64,000 bases of DNA from Haematococcus lacustris (lineage: Eukaryota > Chlorophyta > Chlorophyceae > Chlamydomonadales > Haematococcaceae), in NCBI GenBank assembly GCA_030144725.1, contig JASKMD010000001.1, positions 153,501-217,500 on the forward strand, given 5' to 3'. The notes under the pieces are model-generated. The model worked only from the letters and a program-made list of their open reading frames with translations. It was not told the origin of the DNA and did no database searches. Each line of letters opens with the position of its first letter. Position 1 is the first letter of the stretch. The position numbers were made by a program, and so were the translations under genes. Shown here one piece after another: positions 19,894-30,127 of the stretch.

Positions 19894-20095
19894 TAGATAG
19901 TTGGCAAACATGTGCGTGTTAAGCCCGCCTAAAGACGCGAGGCCGAGGTCCGAGCGCGTAACAGCCCGAGACCTCAGCCAGAGGCCGCGGAGCGTAGCGA
20001 CGCGGCCGATGGCTGAGGTCGAGGGCTGTTACGCGCGAGGACCGAGGCCGAGCGTCTTTAGGCGGGCTTAACACTCCATGTTTGCCAACTATCTA
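19894..20095. mobile_element. Foldback element P1 (202-bp near-perfect palindrome)
   Basis: It starts TAGATAGTTGGCAAACATG and ends with the inverse, CATGTTTGCCAACTATCTA. Inner arms (TTAAGCCCGCCTAAAGACGC) are also inverted, and the CG-rich core continues the palindrome to about CGGAGCGTAGCGACG. It has no coding capacity, so it is a MITE or foldback type. P4 has the same outer ends but an inverted core. Confidence 0.85.
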
Positions 20096-20390
20096 CTACG
20101 TAGGACCCTGTAAAATGGTCGGCAGGACCCTGCACAGGGTCACCAGGACCCTGCGCAGGGTCACAAGACCCTGTGAAATGGTCAGTAGGACCCTGTAAAA
20201 TGGTCGGCAGGACCCTGCACAGGGTCACCAGGACCCTGCACAGGGTCACCAGGACCCTGCGCAGGGTCACAGGACCCTGTAAAATGGTCAGTAGGACCCT
20301 GTAAAATGGTCGGCAGGACCCTGCACAGGGTCACCAGGACCATGCGCAGGGTCACAGGACCCTGTAAAATGGGCATTAGGACCCTGTAGT
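20096..20390. repeat. Hairpin satellite 2, second array
   Basis: Fourteen or so AGGACCCTGCACAGGGTCACC, AGGACCCTGCGCAGGGTCAC and AGGACCCTGTAAAATGGTC units are arranged in a repeating order of about 80 bp. It lies between foldbacks P1 and P2. Confidence 0.88.
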
Positions 20391-20404
20391 TGGGTGTTAC
20401 GTAG

Positions 20405-20605
20405 TAGATAATGGTGTCGCGGGTCGTTTTAGGCGGTTTAAATAGGCGAGGCCGAGGCCCTGGCGCGGGGCAGCTCGAGACCGAAGCCAGCGGTCACGGA
20501 GCGTAGCGACGTGACCGCTGGCTGAGGTCGAGAGCTGCCCCGCGCCAGGGCCGAGTCCGAGTCTTTTTCAACTGCCTAAAACGGCCCTGGCGACTCCATT
20601 ATCTA
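20405..20605. mobile_element. Foldback element P2 (201-bp palindrome)
   Basis: Ends are TAGATAATGG and CCATTATCTA. The core has GAGGCCGAGGCCCTGGCGCGG and its inverse, with the centre CACGGAGCGTAGCGACGTG, similar to P1. Confidence 0.82.
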
Positions 20606-20921
20606 GTGTAATTGAGTTTTACGTAGGCAAGGCTCTATTGGCGCGGCGAAGCCGCGCACTGTGATGCTTCTTGCCCCTTGCGATGGTGCTGGCCGGTTAC
20701 GTGTTCGTTGGGAGCACTTTTTGTTAATACACCAGGTCGCTGCAGTTAACGATTCTTAAAACGAGGTCTATTAACGATTACAACTGAGTAAAACTCAATT
20801 ACTAGCGTTTAAAGACTCATTTACGGCTCATTTAGGAGGCCATAACTTCAATTTACCCGGATCTAAACGGTTTCTGCCCGCATTTTAAAAGGCTGTAACA
20901 AGGGCAACCGACGGCGAATTA
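20606..20921. other. Mixed repeat-derived spacer, no gene
   Basis: It includes a second copy of the segment at 16,047-16,090 (ACTAGCGTTTAAAGACTC...GGAGGCCATAA, here 20,802-20,845). Confidence 0.5.
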
Positions 20922-21042
20922 TGTCTCAACCGTCAATTACAGCCAACCGTCAATTACAGCCAACCGTCAATTATAGCCAACCGCCAATTATAGCCAACCA
21001 CCAATTATAGCCAACCGCCAATTATAGCCAACCGCTAAGTCG
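20922..21042. repeat. 17-bp minisatellite (AACCGTCAATTACAGCC), about 7 copies
   Basis: The unit drifts from CGTCAATTACAGCC to CGCCAATTATAGCC along the array. Confidence 0.85.
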
Positions 21043-21358
21043 CAACCACTACACATGGCAACACACAATGTAAACCTCATATCACGCGCTTTGCACCTCC
21101 TTGCACCTCATGCAATTCATGCGCCCATGCCCTTCATTTCTTCATCAAGCAATTCATCATGTGCATTCGCATGCACTCCATCATAGCAAAGCTAATTTGC
21201 ATGCGCCCCGCCTAATACACGGCACCACGAACACCACTTGCAACACATTATGACAGACAGATGACTAAGCAATAGCCGAGACATGAGTAGTGCCATGCCA
21301 TGCATTATGCGTGGCATTCCTAAGGCTGGTGAGGGACAACAACGCTATCTAAGAGAGA
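21043..21358. other. No gene seen
   Basis: AT-richer sequence with many GCAT/ATGC runs. No frame is worth calling. Confidence 0.4.
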
Positions 21359-21625
21359 ATGGCAGGTGGTGAAGGTGGTGGTGGAGGTAGCCTGGGCGGT
21401 GGTGGTGGTGGAGGTAGCCTGGGCGGTGGTGGTGGTGGTGGAGGTAGCCTGGGCGATGGTGGTGGTGGTGGTGGTAGCGGTGGTGGTGGCGGTGGTGGTG
21501 GCGGTAGACTGGGAGGTGGTGATAGTGGCGGTGGTGGTGGCGGTAGACTGGGAGGTGGTGATGGTGGCGGTGGTGGTGGCGGTAGACTGGGAGGTGGTGA
21601 TGGTGGCGGTGGTGGTAGCCTGAGC
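21359..21625. repeat. GGT-rich minisatellite
   Basis: GGTGGTGGTGGAGGTAGCCTGGGC and GGTGGTGGCGGTAGACTGGGA units of 24-45 bp. It gives a poly-Gly frame on plus and Pro or Thr frames on minus. There is no evidence that it is a gene. Confidence 0.85.
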
Positions 21626-21934
21626 TGGGGCGGGGGGCAGGCTGGGAGCACCACCTGTGTGATGTGCGCCACCCTCAACGGCGCCTGCAACAACATTACT
21701 TGGTATTGGTAGAACAGAAGCCACCTCAAAAATAACCCCACATCAGTAGCCGCAATGGATAAATGACTTGAGCTCCTGCAAACAAGGACATTAAAGAGGG
21801 CACTCGTGGAGAATAAGGCCGAGTCGGCGATTTTAGTTAAGGGGTACTGCAGATAGCCCTTTCAAAGGCCGTCCCATCGCCATATGTTTCATGATTTTAA
21901 TCGACGTGGTTGGGCTGTAATCGGCCTTTAGCTG
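21626..21934. other. No gene seen
   Basis: A unique-looking spacer with short frames only. Confidence 0.35.
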
Positions 21935-22362
21935 AAGCGGTCAAACCTTGTGCAGGGTTTCGCCAAACCGTGCACAAGGTTTCAACTGGCTCAGCCCCTA
22001 GGTGGCCGTCAAGCCAGTTCCTGACCTTGTGCAGCGTTTCTGGACCGTGTGCAGGGTTTCGTTGACCGTGCACAGGGTTTCAAAGACCGTGCACAGGGTT
22101 TCATAGACCGTGCACAAGGTTTGGTGTGGCTCGGTTCCTAGGCGTTTCTGACCGTGTGCAGGGTTTCGCTGACCGTGTGCAGGGTTTCATTGACCGTGCA
22201 CAGCGTTTCATTGACCTTGTGCAGGGTTTCATAGACCGTGCACAGGGTTTGGTGTGGCTCAGTCCCTAGGCGTTTCTGACCGTGTGCAGGGTTTCGCTGA
22301 CCTTGCACAAGGTTTCAAAGACCTAGTGCAGGGTTTCATAGACCGTGCACAGGGTCTCAAAG
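21935..22362. repeat. Hairpin satellite 3: ACCGTGCACAGGGTTTC
   Basis: About 18 units of GACCGTGCACAGGGTTTCA and GACCTTGTGCAGGGTTTC. Every fifth or so is followed by GGTGTGGCTCAGTCCCTAGGCGTTTCT, which gives a higher-order period near 125 bp. Confidence 0.85.
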
Positions 22363-23481
22363 CATGAGTGTATAGTCAGCATTGGCTTACAACCTACATG
22401 CATGCTGACATCTGCTGCCTCATGTGGCCTCCTACATCAATGTAACATCATACGGCATCACCATTAGAGTCATTCCTAGCACACAAACTGACTCATGGCT
22501 AATAACTGCTGTTTGCACACTGAAACTGGTGCTGCCAGGCATGCACCACATGACACAAGCCACTAGACACAGGGGTGCACCCGCCATGCACCTCTCATCT
22601 CATGCCCTGCAACTGACACACTGCTACACACGCCATGCATTGCTCATCTCATACCAGTTGACTAATGGCTATTCTAACTATGTACTCACGACGAACAGCA
22701 GCAAACACATGGCTAACGTAGCCATGCACCTCATGACACATGGCAGCTGACTCAGGGCTACACATGCCTTGCCACACCTGGCAGCTGTGTCATTGCTTGG
22801 GATAAGGGAAGGGCTGTTGCCCGGCTGCTGCCTTGTAGTGATGGCCTGGGAGGTGGTGGTTGTGGGAGATGGGAGGGTGTGATGGAGGGCTAGCTCCGGC
22901 TGAGGCTGTGTGCTGCCACAAACAGCATGTCACGACGCACAAACACTTCGAAACAACTCGGTACACCTCGCTAAACCACATGGCACGGCGCTCGACAACC
23001 CCGCAAAGACATGTACAAGACACCACTCATGGCATTCGCAATCCTGGCTGCCACTCATGGCATGCGCACCCCTGGCTGCCAATTCTGGCTGCCGGTCCTG
23101 GCCATTGCACTTGGCTGCTGTTGACAGCTAGGAGGTGGTGGTGGTGATGGGGGGAAGGGTGCACCAGCCGCGCTGCAGCTGCCTCTTGGCTGATCATGCC
23201 TTGCACCACCTGCCCCAGCAGGCTCCTTGTTGCTCATGCCTTGCCACACCTGCCACATGGCAGCTGGCTCATGGCTACACACGTCATGTACCACCTCATG
23301 GCTGCCACTCCTAGCTGCCGCTCCAGGCTGCTGCTCCGGGCTGGGAGGTGGTGGTGGAAGTGGGGTAAGGTGAGGGTAAGGTAGGGGAGGGGCTGCAGTG
23401 TAGCGCAGGAGGGGGAAGCGGAGCGACACGGGTGAGTTTGTGGGTAAGGGGAAGGACAAGGGAAGGGTGTGACCATTAGAC
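22363..23481. other. Degenerate repeat-derived region, no confident gene
   Basis: CATGxCACATGGC and CTCCTGGCTGCC-type repeats occur, including a segment (23,196-23,350) similar to 13,110-13,170 and 23,960-24,060. On the minus strand an open frame reads through 23,055-23,981, but it is low complexity. Confidence 0.4.
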
Positions 23482-23558
23482 CTGCAGCAAACAAGGGGCA
23501 TGCTAGCCATCAGGCTTGGTACCAAGAGCCACAAATCTGCTTCATGCTGGCCACTCAC
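23482..23558 (-). other. Intron-like module C (77 bp)
   Basis: Minus strand: GTGAGTGGCCAGCATG to CCTTGTTTGCTGCAG, followed by GTCTAATGGTC. Confidence 0.5.
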
Positions 23559-23566
23559 CGTTTGCT

Positions 23567-23709
23567 GGGGTGGGGTGGGGTGGGGTGGGGTGGGGTGGGG
23601 TGGGGTGGGGTGGGGTGGGGTGGGGTGGGGTGGGGTGGGGTGGGGTGGGGTGGGGTGGGGTGGGGTGGGGTGGGGTGGGGTGGGGTGGGGTGGGGTGGGG
23701 TGGGGTGGG
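23567..23709. repeat. (GGGGT)n pentanucleotide satellite
   Basis: About 28 perfect units immediately inside module C. It occupies the same relative position as the GGGCT array beside module A. Confidence 0.95.
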
Positions 23710-23757
23710 CTAGGGGAGGGGTGGGGTGGGCAAGGGGTGGGCGTGTGACCGTCACAC

Positions 23758-23834
23758 CTGCAAGCAACAAGGGGCGTGCTCACGGTAAGGCTGGGCAATG
23801 GGGGCCACTGATGTGCAAGGGGCTGGCCACTCAC
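23758..23834 (-). other. Intron-like module D (77 bp)
   Basis: Minus strand: GTGAGTGGCCAGCCCC to CCTTGTTGCTTGCAG, followed by GTGTGACGGTC. The interval to module C plus one module is 276 bp. Confidence 0.5.
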
Positions 23835-24303
23835 TGTTATCTCCATGTGCCATTGCTGACTCCTTGCTGCCTCCTTGTTGGCTGCTGCTCCTCCCTCCTG
23901 GCTGTGCCTTCTGGCTGTGGGGGGCATGGGCCTCTTGGCCTTGGCCAACCACTTGCCTTGCCCATGCCTCCTGGCTGCCACTCCTGGCTGCCGCTCCTAG
24001 CTGCTGCTCCTGGCTGCCGCTCCTGGCTGCTCCTCTTGGCTGCTCCTCTTGGTTGCGCCTCCTGGGGAGTGGTGGGTCTGGCAGGTGGTGCCACCAAGGG
24101 TGAGGGTGAGGGTGTGCACTCCTGTCCTGGGTCCTGTCCTGGGTCCTGGGTACTATGTGCACTCCTGGCCTGGGTAAGGGTGAGGGAGAGGAGGAGGAGG
24201 GGTGTGTGAGGGAAGGAGGTGAGGGGGAGGAGGTGAGGGGGAGGAGGGAGAAGAGGTATGTTGCTCCTTGCTGCCGCTCTGGCGGCTGAGCTGACCATCA
24301 CAC

Positions 24304-24380
24304 CTGCAGCAAACAAGGGGCGTGCTAGCGGTTAGGCAGGGTACAAGGGGTCACTTATGTGCGTGGGGCTAGCCACTCAC
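24304..24380 (-). other. Intron-like module E (77 bp)
   Basis: Minus strand: GTGAGTGGCTAGCCCC to CCTTGTTTGCTGCAG, followed by GTGTGATGGTC. The interval to module D is 469 bp and open on the minus strand, with AAARSGSQEWQPG-like repeats. Confidence 0.5.
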
Positions 24381-24469
24381 TGCTTGCTCCATGCGGTCCC
24401 TTGATCATTCCTTAGGGGGAGGGAGAGGGGGAGTGGGGGGTCTGGCAGGTGGTGGTGGGCAGTGTTGTA

Positions 24470-24542
24470 TGAAGAGGGAGGAGGGAAGAGGGAGGAGGGA
24501 AGAGGGAGGAGGGAAGAGCGAGGAGGGAGGAGGGAGGAGGGT
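24470..24542. repeat. (GGAGGGAAGAG)n purine minisatellite
   Basis: Six to seven degenerate 11-14-bp units. A homopurine tract like this could form H-DNA. Confidence 0.8.
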
Positions 24543-25140
24543 ACGCTTTTGCTCTTGTCTTGGCTTGCCCTGGCTGCCGCTACTTGTTGCCGTTGTGGTT
24601 GCTGCTTCTGGCTGATGGAAGGTGCCACTGCGCCTTGACACTGAACCTGCTCAAGCAACACATGGCACATGACACATGCCACGCTCCAACCTCGCGGTCG
24701 CACCTCAGAGTCGCATCTATGCATCGCACCTTTGCAAGCTACCTTTGTGCCGTTCGCCCTCAACTCTGCTTGATCACAAATACCCTATTCCTTTCGCTGA
24801 TCGCTAATGGCTGCGAAACCGAGCTGCATGCTGGCCTCTTGGCTGACGACTGATGGCTGCGAAGGCTAGCTGGCCCGCATTTCATGGCCGGCTGCGAGGC
24901 TGCGCATTTGAGCGCTGTCGATGTCGCTGCTGCTGAGTTTGGGATGGACGTGTCGCGTGTTGCGTGTTGCTGCATTACTGCGGGCTTTGCGAGGTCGACA
25001 TGGTTTCCTCTCATGACGCCTCGCGACCTCATGGCACACCAACGGCATGCTTGGTGGCAGCTAGCGCAGATCCCAATACCCAGCCCGTCAGTTTTCGCGC
25101 TCATGCATGCAAGTCACATGCACAATTGATAATTGACTCT
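24543..25140. other. No gene seen
   Basis: Mixed composition with GCTGCGAA and TTGCGTGTTGC repeats. Short frames only. Confidence 0.4.
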
Positions 25141-25149
25141 GCAGACTGC

Positions 25150-25662
25150 AGTGCCAAACCCTGCACTAGGTTAGCGAAACCGTGCACAAGGTCAGGGTTG
25201 ACTTAAGTGAAATCGAGGCTGTGAGCGAGACCCTGCACAAGGTCGGCGAAACCCTGCACTAGGTTAGCGAAACCTTGCACAAGGTCAGGGTTGACTTAGG
25301 TGAAATCGAGGCTGTGAGCGAGACCCTGCACAAGGTCGGCGAAACCCTGCACTAGGTTAGCGAAACCTTGCACAAGGTCAGGGTTGACTTAGGTGAAATC
25401 GAGGCTTTGAGCGAGACCCTGCACAAGGTCTGCCAAACCCTGCACTAGGTTAGCGACACCCTGCACAAGGTCACGGTTGACTTAGGTGAAATCGATGCTT
25501 TGAGCCAAACCCTGCACAAGGTCGGCGAAACCCTGCACTAGGTTTTAAAACCCTGCACAAGGTTTGCGAAACCCTGCACAAGGTCAATTGAAACCCTGCA
25601 CTAGGTTTCAAAGGCTAATTGTGCCTCAAAGAGAGATTAAACCGTGTGCAGGGTTTCAGTAA
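25150..25662. repeat. Hairpin satellite 4: ACCCTGCACAAGGTC / ACCCTGCACTAGGTT
   Basis: A higher-order unit of about 118 bp is repeated about four times: three hairpin units followed by AGGGTTGACTTAGGTGAAATC. Spacing and orientation are constant, unlike the other hairpin arrays. Confidence 0.87.
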
Positions 25663-26860
25663 ACTGGCCCCCATTTCTTACTGGCTTTGACTTTGCACAT
25701 GCTACCTACTAGGTTGTGCTTCTATTCTGATGCCTGACAACTCCTCATACTCAGAAAATTTAAAAAGTCACTTCAGTCAGTTAGCACCATCTCCCTCAGC
25801 CAAATTCGGGGTGAGGGCCCAGCTGATGGTCCAGCAGCACCGCAATGACCAAGAATTTCACTTTGGCCCAAGGGAGTCTTCTCCTCCACTAGGTCACAGC
25901 AGCCTACATGCCAAGTCTCAGACCTCAACTCGCAAATTTGCCGAGCCAGCCAGCCCTTGTTTGCCAGGAGTGGGTTTTGGCAGCCATCATGCACCATGTA
26001 AACTCCATACCACCGAGATCTGAACACCCTCCCCAAGGGGCACACATAGTGCAATGTAAAAGGGTGCTCACTGACCTGACTGAGCTTGAGGTTCTGTTTG
26101 ACTTGATGATTGGCCAAAGCATTAGCGTTAGCATGCTAAGAAGGATAGCGATAGCATGCTAAGAAGGAAGTCCACAACCAAGCAACTCTGCAAGAGACAA
26201 AACAACATGATGTAGCAAACATGAATGCACACAGATACAATTGCACAGGCGCATGTTGCTGCCCTGATTTCTACTAGCCCTGGCAGCTGCGGCAAAGGCA
26301 ATAGCACGGCTGCCCTAGCGGCCAAAAAGATGGTCACAACGCCTACACGGTTGAGGAAACACCTACGTTAATAGTCACGATAGCAACATGGGGACAAGGA
26401 AGTGGCGGCTGTAGCTGGGCACTTGAAGTGGCGGCGGAGGCGGCGGCCCGCTGAGAAAACATGTTATCCACATCGTGGCTTCCACAACAACGTTACGTTG
26501 TGACCTTTACAAGGGCCTTGGATGACTTGCGGGTGTCCCTACGAGCAAATCGGAGGGGTGTTTGCCGATGGCGATTTCAGTGAGACCATATTAGTGCGTG
26601 GCTAGCCGCACCATCTCGGCAATAGTGAAGTTCGAGCTTACAGGTTTGGTGCCACCGTCGTCGCCGTCAATGTCGCCGCCGCTCCAATCCGTCGAAGAAC
26701 GCCACTAGTGCCTCGTCCATTGCGCGCGCCATAGCAACGAATGACCTTCACCAAACAACAAACAAAGAATTGCCTCAAATGTTACACTAAAGACTATGAT
26801 CAGCTCGGCTCCGCCGAGCTCAGAATCGATTTAGCGCCTCTGTAAATTGAAGTTATACAA
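25663..26860. other. 1.2 kb of non-repetitive sequence, no gene recognised
   Basis: Lower GC than the surroundings. Frames of up to 114 codons (25,773-26,117 minus) show no recognisable domain. A direct repeat of TTAGCATGCTAAGAAGGA lies at about 26,128-26,166. Confidence 0.4.
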
Positions 26861-27041
26861 GTTAACTGCAACGCCTCAGCTTTTCCGGGTTTGTAAACGA
26901 CCTCGGCCTCGCAGTTCCTCGTGAACGCTCTCGACCTCCGCCAGGGGCCTCCGGCCCCTGGCGTCGGTCTCGAGCGTTCACTCGGAACTGCTTCGGCCTC
27001 GGTCGTTTACAAACCCGGAAAAGCTTCGTCATTGCAGTTAT
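26861..27041. mobile_element. Foldback element P3 (about 180-bp palindrome)
   Basis: TTTTCCGGGTTTGTAAACGACC and its inverse lie within arms starting GTTAACTGCAACG and ending CATTGCAGTTAT. The centre CAGGGGCCTCCGGCCCCTG is a perfect small palindrome. It directly abuts copy B of the 1.3-kb element. Confidence 0.8.
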
Positions 27042-27048
27042 CCTCATC

Positions 27049-28384
27049 ATAATAGGGGTGTGAGGGCTGTTTAAGATGCGCTTTTCGCTGTTTAAGAACA
27101 GTTTGAAAATTCAAAAACATGCGTGTTTAAGAGAGCTCTAATCCTAACGCATGTTTTGCATACACAGCAACATGCAACAGCTGAATCTGCTCTGGCAGCT
27201 ATTGCACTTGCAACTGCAGCTAGGCTTGCATGTTGGAAACTTGCCCTGTCAACCCTAACAGCCCAAAAAGCAGCCCCACCACTCCCGCACACGCACACAC
27301 ACACACACACCCACTCACACTCACACACACGCGCACACACCAAGCACACACCAAACACACACACACACACACACACGCACACACGCACGCACACACACGC
27401 ACACACCAAGCACACACACGCATGCACACACACACGCACACACACACCAAGCACACACACACACACACACGCACACACCAAGCGCACACACGCACGCACA
27501 CATGCACACACACGCGCACGCACACACCAAGCACACACACGCACACACCAAGCACACACACGCACGCACACATGCACACACACACACACACGCACGCACA
27601 CACACACGCATACACACACACCAAGCACACAACTATTACAGTCACATGAAGGCTAGAGGCAAAGCAAGAAAAGGCAAGCTAGGCAAGCTAGGCAAGCATG
27701 GCAGCTATTCCTAGGCTGTGCATACCAAGAGGCACTGCAACGCCATCATTGTGCGCGTCTCCGTGTCCTTAATCTTCTTGTGATGCGTGCTTGTTTGCGA
27801 AGCCTTGGTGATAGCCGGGTCAGACCGTAAAAGCGTGAACAGTCCTGCGCATCCATAACACACGCACAGTACAGATGTATACCGTTCGTCTTCCCACAAA
27901 CCAGCTACGAAGCACATCACCTGCACGTCCACTAGCAGCAGCTAGGCGGACGTCACCGCATGCCTAACCCGCTTGTGGAGCAGCGGAAGAAGACCCTACG
28001 AGCAAACAAGCTACTGTAGAGAGACTAAAACACAACTAGAGCTAAAGCAACTAGCTCACCAGCAACTGCGGCAGATTTTTCGGCTGGCCTGGAGATGGGT
28101 GCGGCTGCATATGACGAACAATGCTGGTTAAGCAACGCGAATAACAATGCAGCCGCTGATGTACGGTTGGCTTACCAGCCCGATGAGCGCCAAGAGAGGA
28201 GTGGGTCCCAGAGAACCACTGTTAGGCCATTCCAACGGCTCTTCCATACCGCCAACACAAGTCGGCAAGAGAGGCCAGGCTTCCAAATCGGCGCCTCACT
28301 TTGAAGGAGTGAGATTTGAGCGGAGTGGGAAACGACCAAACCAGCGTCAGCGAACGTTAAAACGCGCGTAACACCCAACTACAT
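27049..28384. mobile_element. 1.3-kb dispersed element, copy B (without Harbinger)
   Basis: Matches 16,091-17,468 joined to 19,797-19,893. At 28,284-28,286 the sequence ttcCAAatcgg is the intact target of the Harbinger insertion in copy A. The left edge abuts foldback P3 and the right edge abuts P4. Confidence 0.75.
27291..27625. repeat. (CA)n/(CACACG)n microsatellite in copy B
   Basis: Equivalent to the tract in copy A but with several CACACCAAGCACACACA units inside. Confidence 0.95.
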
Positions 28385-28586
28385 TAGATAGTTGGCAAAC
28401 ATGTGCGTGTTAAGCGCGCCTAAAGACGCTCGGCCTCGGTCCTCGCGCGTAACAGCCCTCGACCTCAGCCATCGGCCGCGTCGCTACGCTCCGCGGCCTC
28501 TGGCTGAGGTCTCGGGCTGTTACGCGCTCGGACCTCGGCCTCGCGTCTTTAGGCGGGCTTAACACTCCATGTTTGCCAACTATCTA
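28385..28586. mobile_element. Foldback element P4 (202-bp palindrome, core inverted relative to P1)
   Basis: The outer arms (TAGATAGTTGGCAAACATGTG, and ACTCCATGTTTGCC on the right) have the same orientation as P1. The core from GACGC to GCGTC is the exact reverse complement of the P1 core as far as I can align it. Confidence 0.85.
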
Positions 28587-28594
28587 CTACGTAG

Positions 28595-28818
28595 AATGGT
28601 TTCCAGGACCCTGCACAGGGTCGGCAAGACCCTGCGCAGGGTTGCAGGACCCTGCAAATGGTCGGCAGGACCCTGCAAATGAGGTCAGTAGGACCCTGCG
28701 CAGGGTCGCTAGGACCCTGCGCAGGGTCACAGGACCCTGCAAATGGTCGTCAGGACCCTGCAAATGGCCGATGCGCTAGGACCCTGCGCAGGGTCGGCAG
28801 GACCCTGCGCAGGGTTTT
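28595..28818. repeat. Hairpin satellite 2, third array
   Basis: AGGACCCTGCGCAGGGTCGGC and AGGACCCTGCAAATGGTCGGC units, about ten copies, next to foldback P4. In the other locus the same satellite also follows the foldback (P1). Confidence 0.85.
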
Positions 28819-28834
28819 TTCGGATTTCAAATGG

Positions 28835-29466
28835 TTATAACATCGCAGCAACATTGAGTTTTTCAATGTCAACAACGGCGATGAGTCGGCCTTTCCTGGG
28901 GCTATCTGCGGTATGCCTCCCGGGAGAAATGATGTGTGTGACTTCCGGCCTTAATCGGCGCGAGTGCTGCTGTTCGCTGCCTCCGCTGCCGCTGCCCAAC
29001 GGTGTACCCGCACCGACGTCCTCCCCCTCCTGTAATCTCCGCTTCTGCTGCCTGGTCGTCACCAGGATTTTGTCAGTATCAGTCTTAGCCGTCGCTGAAG
29101 TTACTGGGATACGTGACAGTGGATCGGCAGGATTAGTGTTGCCAGGTAGGTATTTAATGGTGTAATTAAATCGGGATAAGAACTCCAACCAGCGGCTCTG
29201 CCTACGGGACAGTGTAGACTGCGTAGGTAGGGCCTCTAGAGGGCGGTGATCAGTAAACAGGGTGAATGGCACTCCTTCAAGGTAGCACCGCCACTGTGTA
29301 CACGCAGCAATAATAGCCAAAGTTTCCTGTTCCCCAGTGGTATAATTCATTTCAGCTTTTGACAGCTTACGTGAATAGTATGCCAGGGGGTAACCAGCCT
29401 GTGTCAATACTGCGCCAACACCTAAGAGTGAGGCGTCACAGTAGACTTCAAAGGGCTTGGTTATAT
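28835..29466 (-). pseudogene. Ty3/gypsy RNase H fragment and end of pol
   Basis: The frame begins at the insertion edge with ITKPFEVYCDASLLGVGAVL, then LAYYSRKLSKAEMNYTTGEQE, FTLFTDHRPLEAL, YLPGNTNPADPLSR. The RNase H acidic residues (YCDAS, GEQE, FTDH, NPADPLS) are present. After about 28,990 the sequence is no longer recognisable and stops at 28,835. No integrase HHCC or DDE region follows, only satellite. Upstream, the RT half lies beyond an 822-bp insertion. Confidence 0.85.
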
Positions 29467-29857
29467 TTGAGGTATAGGGAAAAATATAGGCGTCAATATT
29501 TTTCCATAACTCGGGTCAGTTAACCAAGGCCGCAAAGTGCTAGCAGCCAGATCCGCGTGTTCCGCAAGTGTGGCGCAAGTCGCGAGTGTGCTAGTTGCAT
29601 GTATGGCTTGCACGTCGCAACTTGCAAGTCGCGAGTTATTCAAAAACAACTTCCTACCGCTACTGATGCAACCTCAACGTAGCCAATGCGACGCTACGCG
29701 ATAGCTTATCGAGCATATTGCCAGGCTGGCATGTCTACTTATAAGTGCCAGGCTGGCATGTTGACTAGAAGCTACGTCTTTCGTCGTTTTTCAGGTCGGA
29801 GTAAGCCGCTTAGGAGAGGGATGAGGTTATAGGCTAGTTGAGGCAGTCGATATGTGT

Positions 29858-29995
29858 CGACCGGCAACGCATAATGGTCGAGCGGCAAAGCATAATGGTC
29901 GAGCGGCAACGCATAATGGTCGAGCGGCAAAGTGCACTTTTTGATAATGGTCGAGCGGCAATTGATAATTGTCGAGCGGCAAAGTACGATTCTCG
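29858..29995. repeat. 20-bp repeat (CATAATGGTCGAGCGGCAA), about 6 copies
   Basis: Units of 19-32 bp inside the 822-bp insertion, with drift to TGATAATTGTCGAGCGGCAA. Confidence 0.8.
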
Positions 29996-30127
29996 CAATC
30001 AGTATCGGGAAGCGTTTATAGAGCGGCTATGTTAAGAAGGGTTGGTGAAAGCGTTGGTCAACGGGATGTACGGTGTTGGTCAACGGGGGAGGGGGGCGGT
30101 TACGGGATTGGGGAACCTCAAATATAC

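Noticed and set aside
21320..21741. Glycine-rich or proline-rich protein
   Set aside because: Period-3 GGT minisatellite open in three frames. No start context or domain.
23055..23981. 308-codon minus-strand gene
   Set aside because: It crosses the (GGGGT)n array and two intron-like modules, and its composition is low complexity. Kept only as an alternative reading in the finding on the modules.
25773..26162. Possible small genes of 80-114 codons
   Set aside because: No domain, no start context and overlapping frames on both strands.
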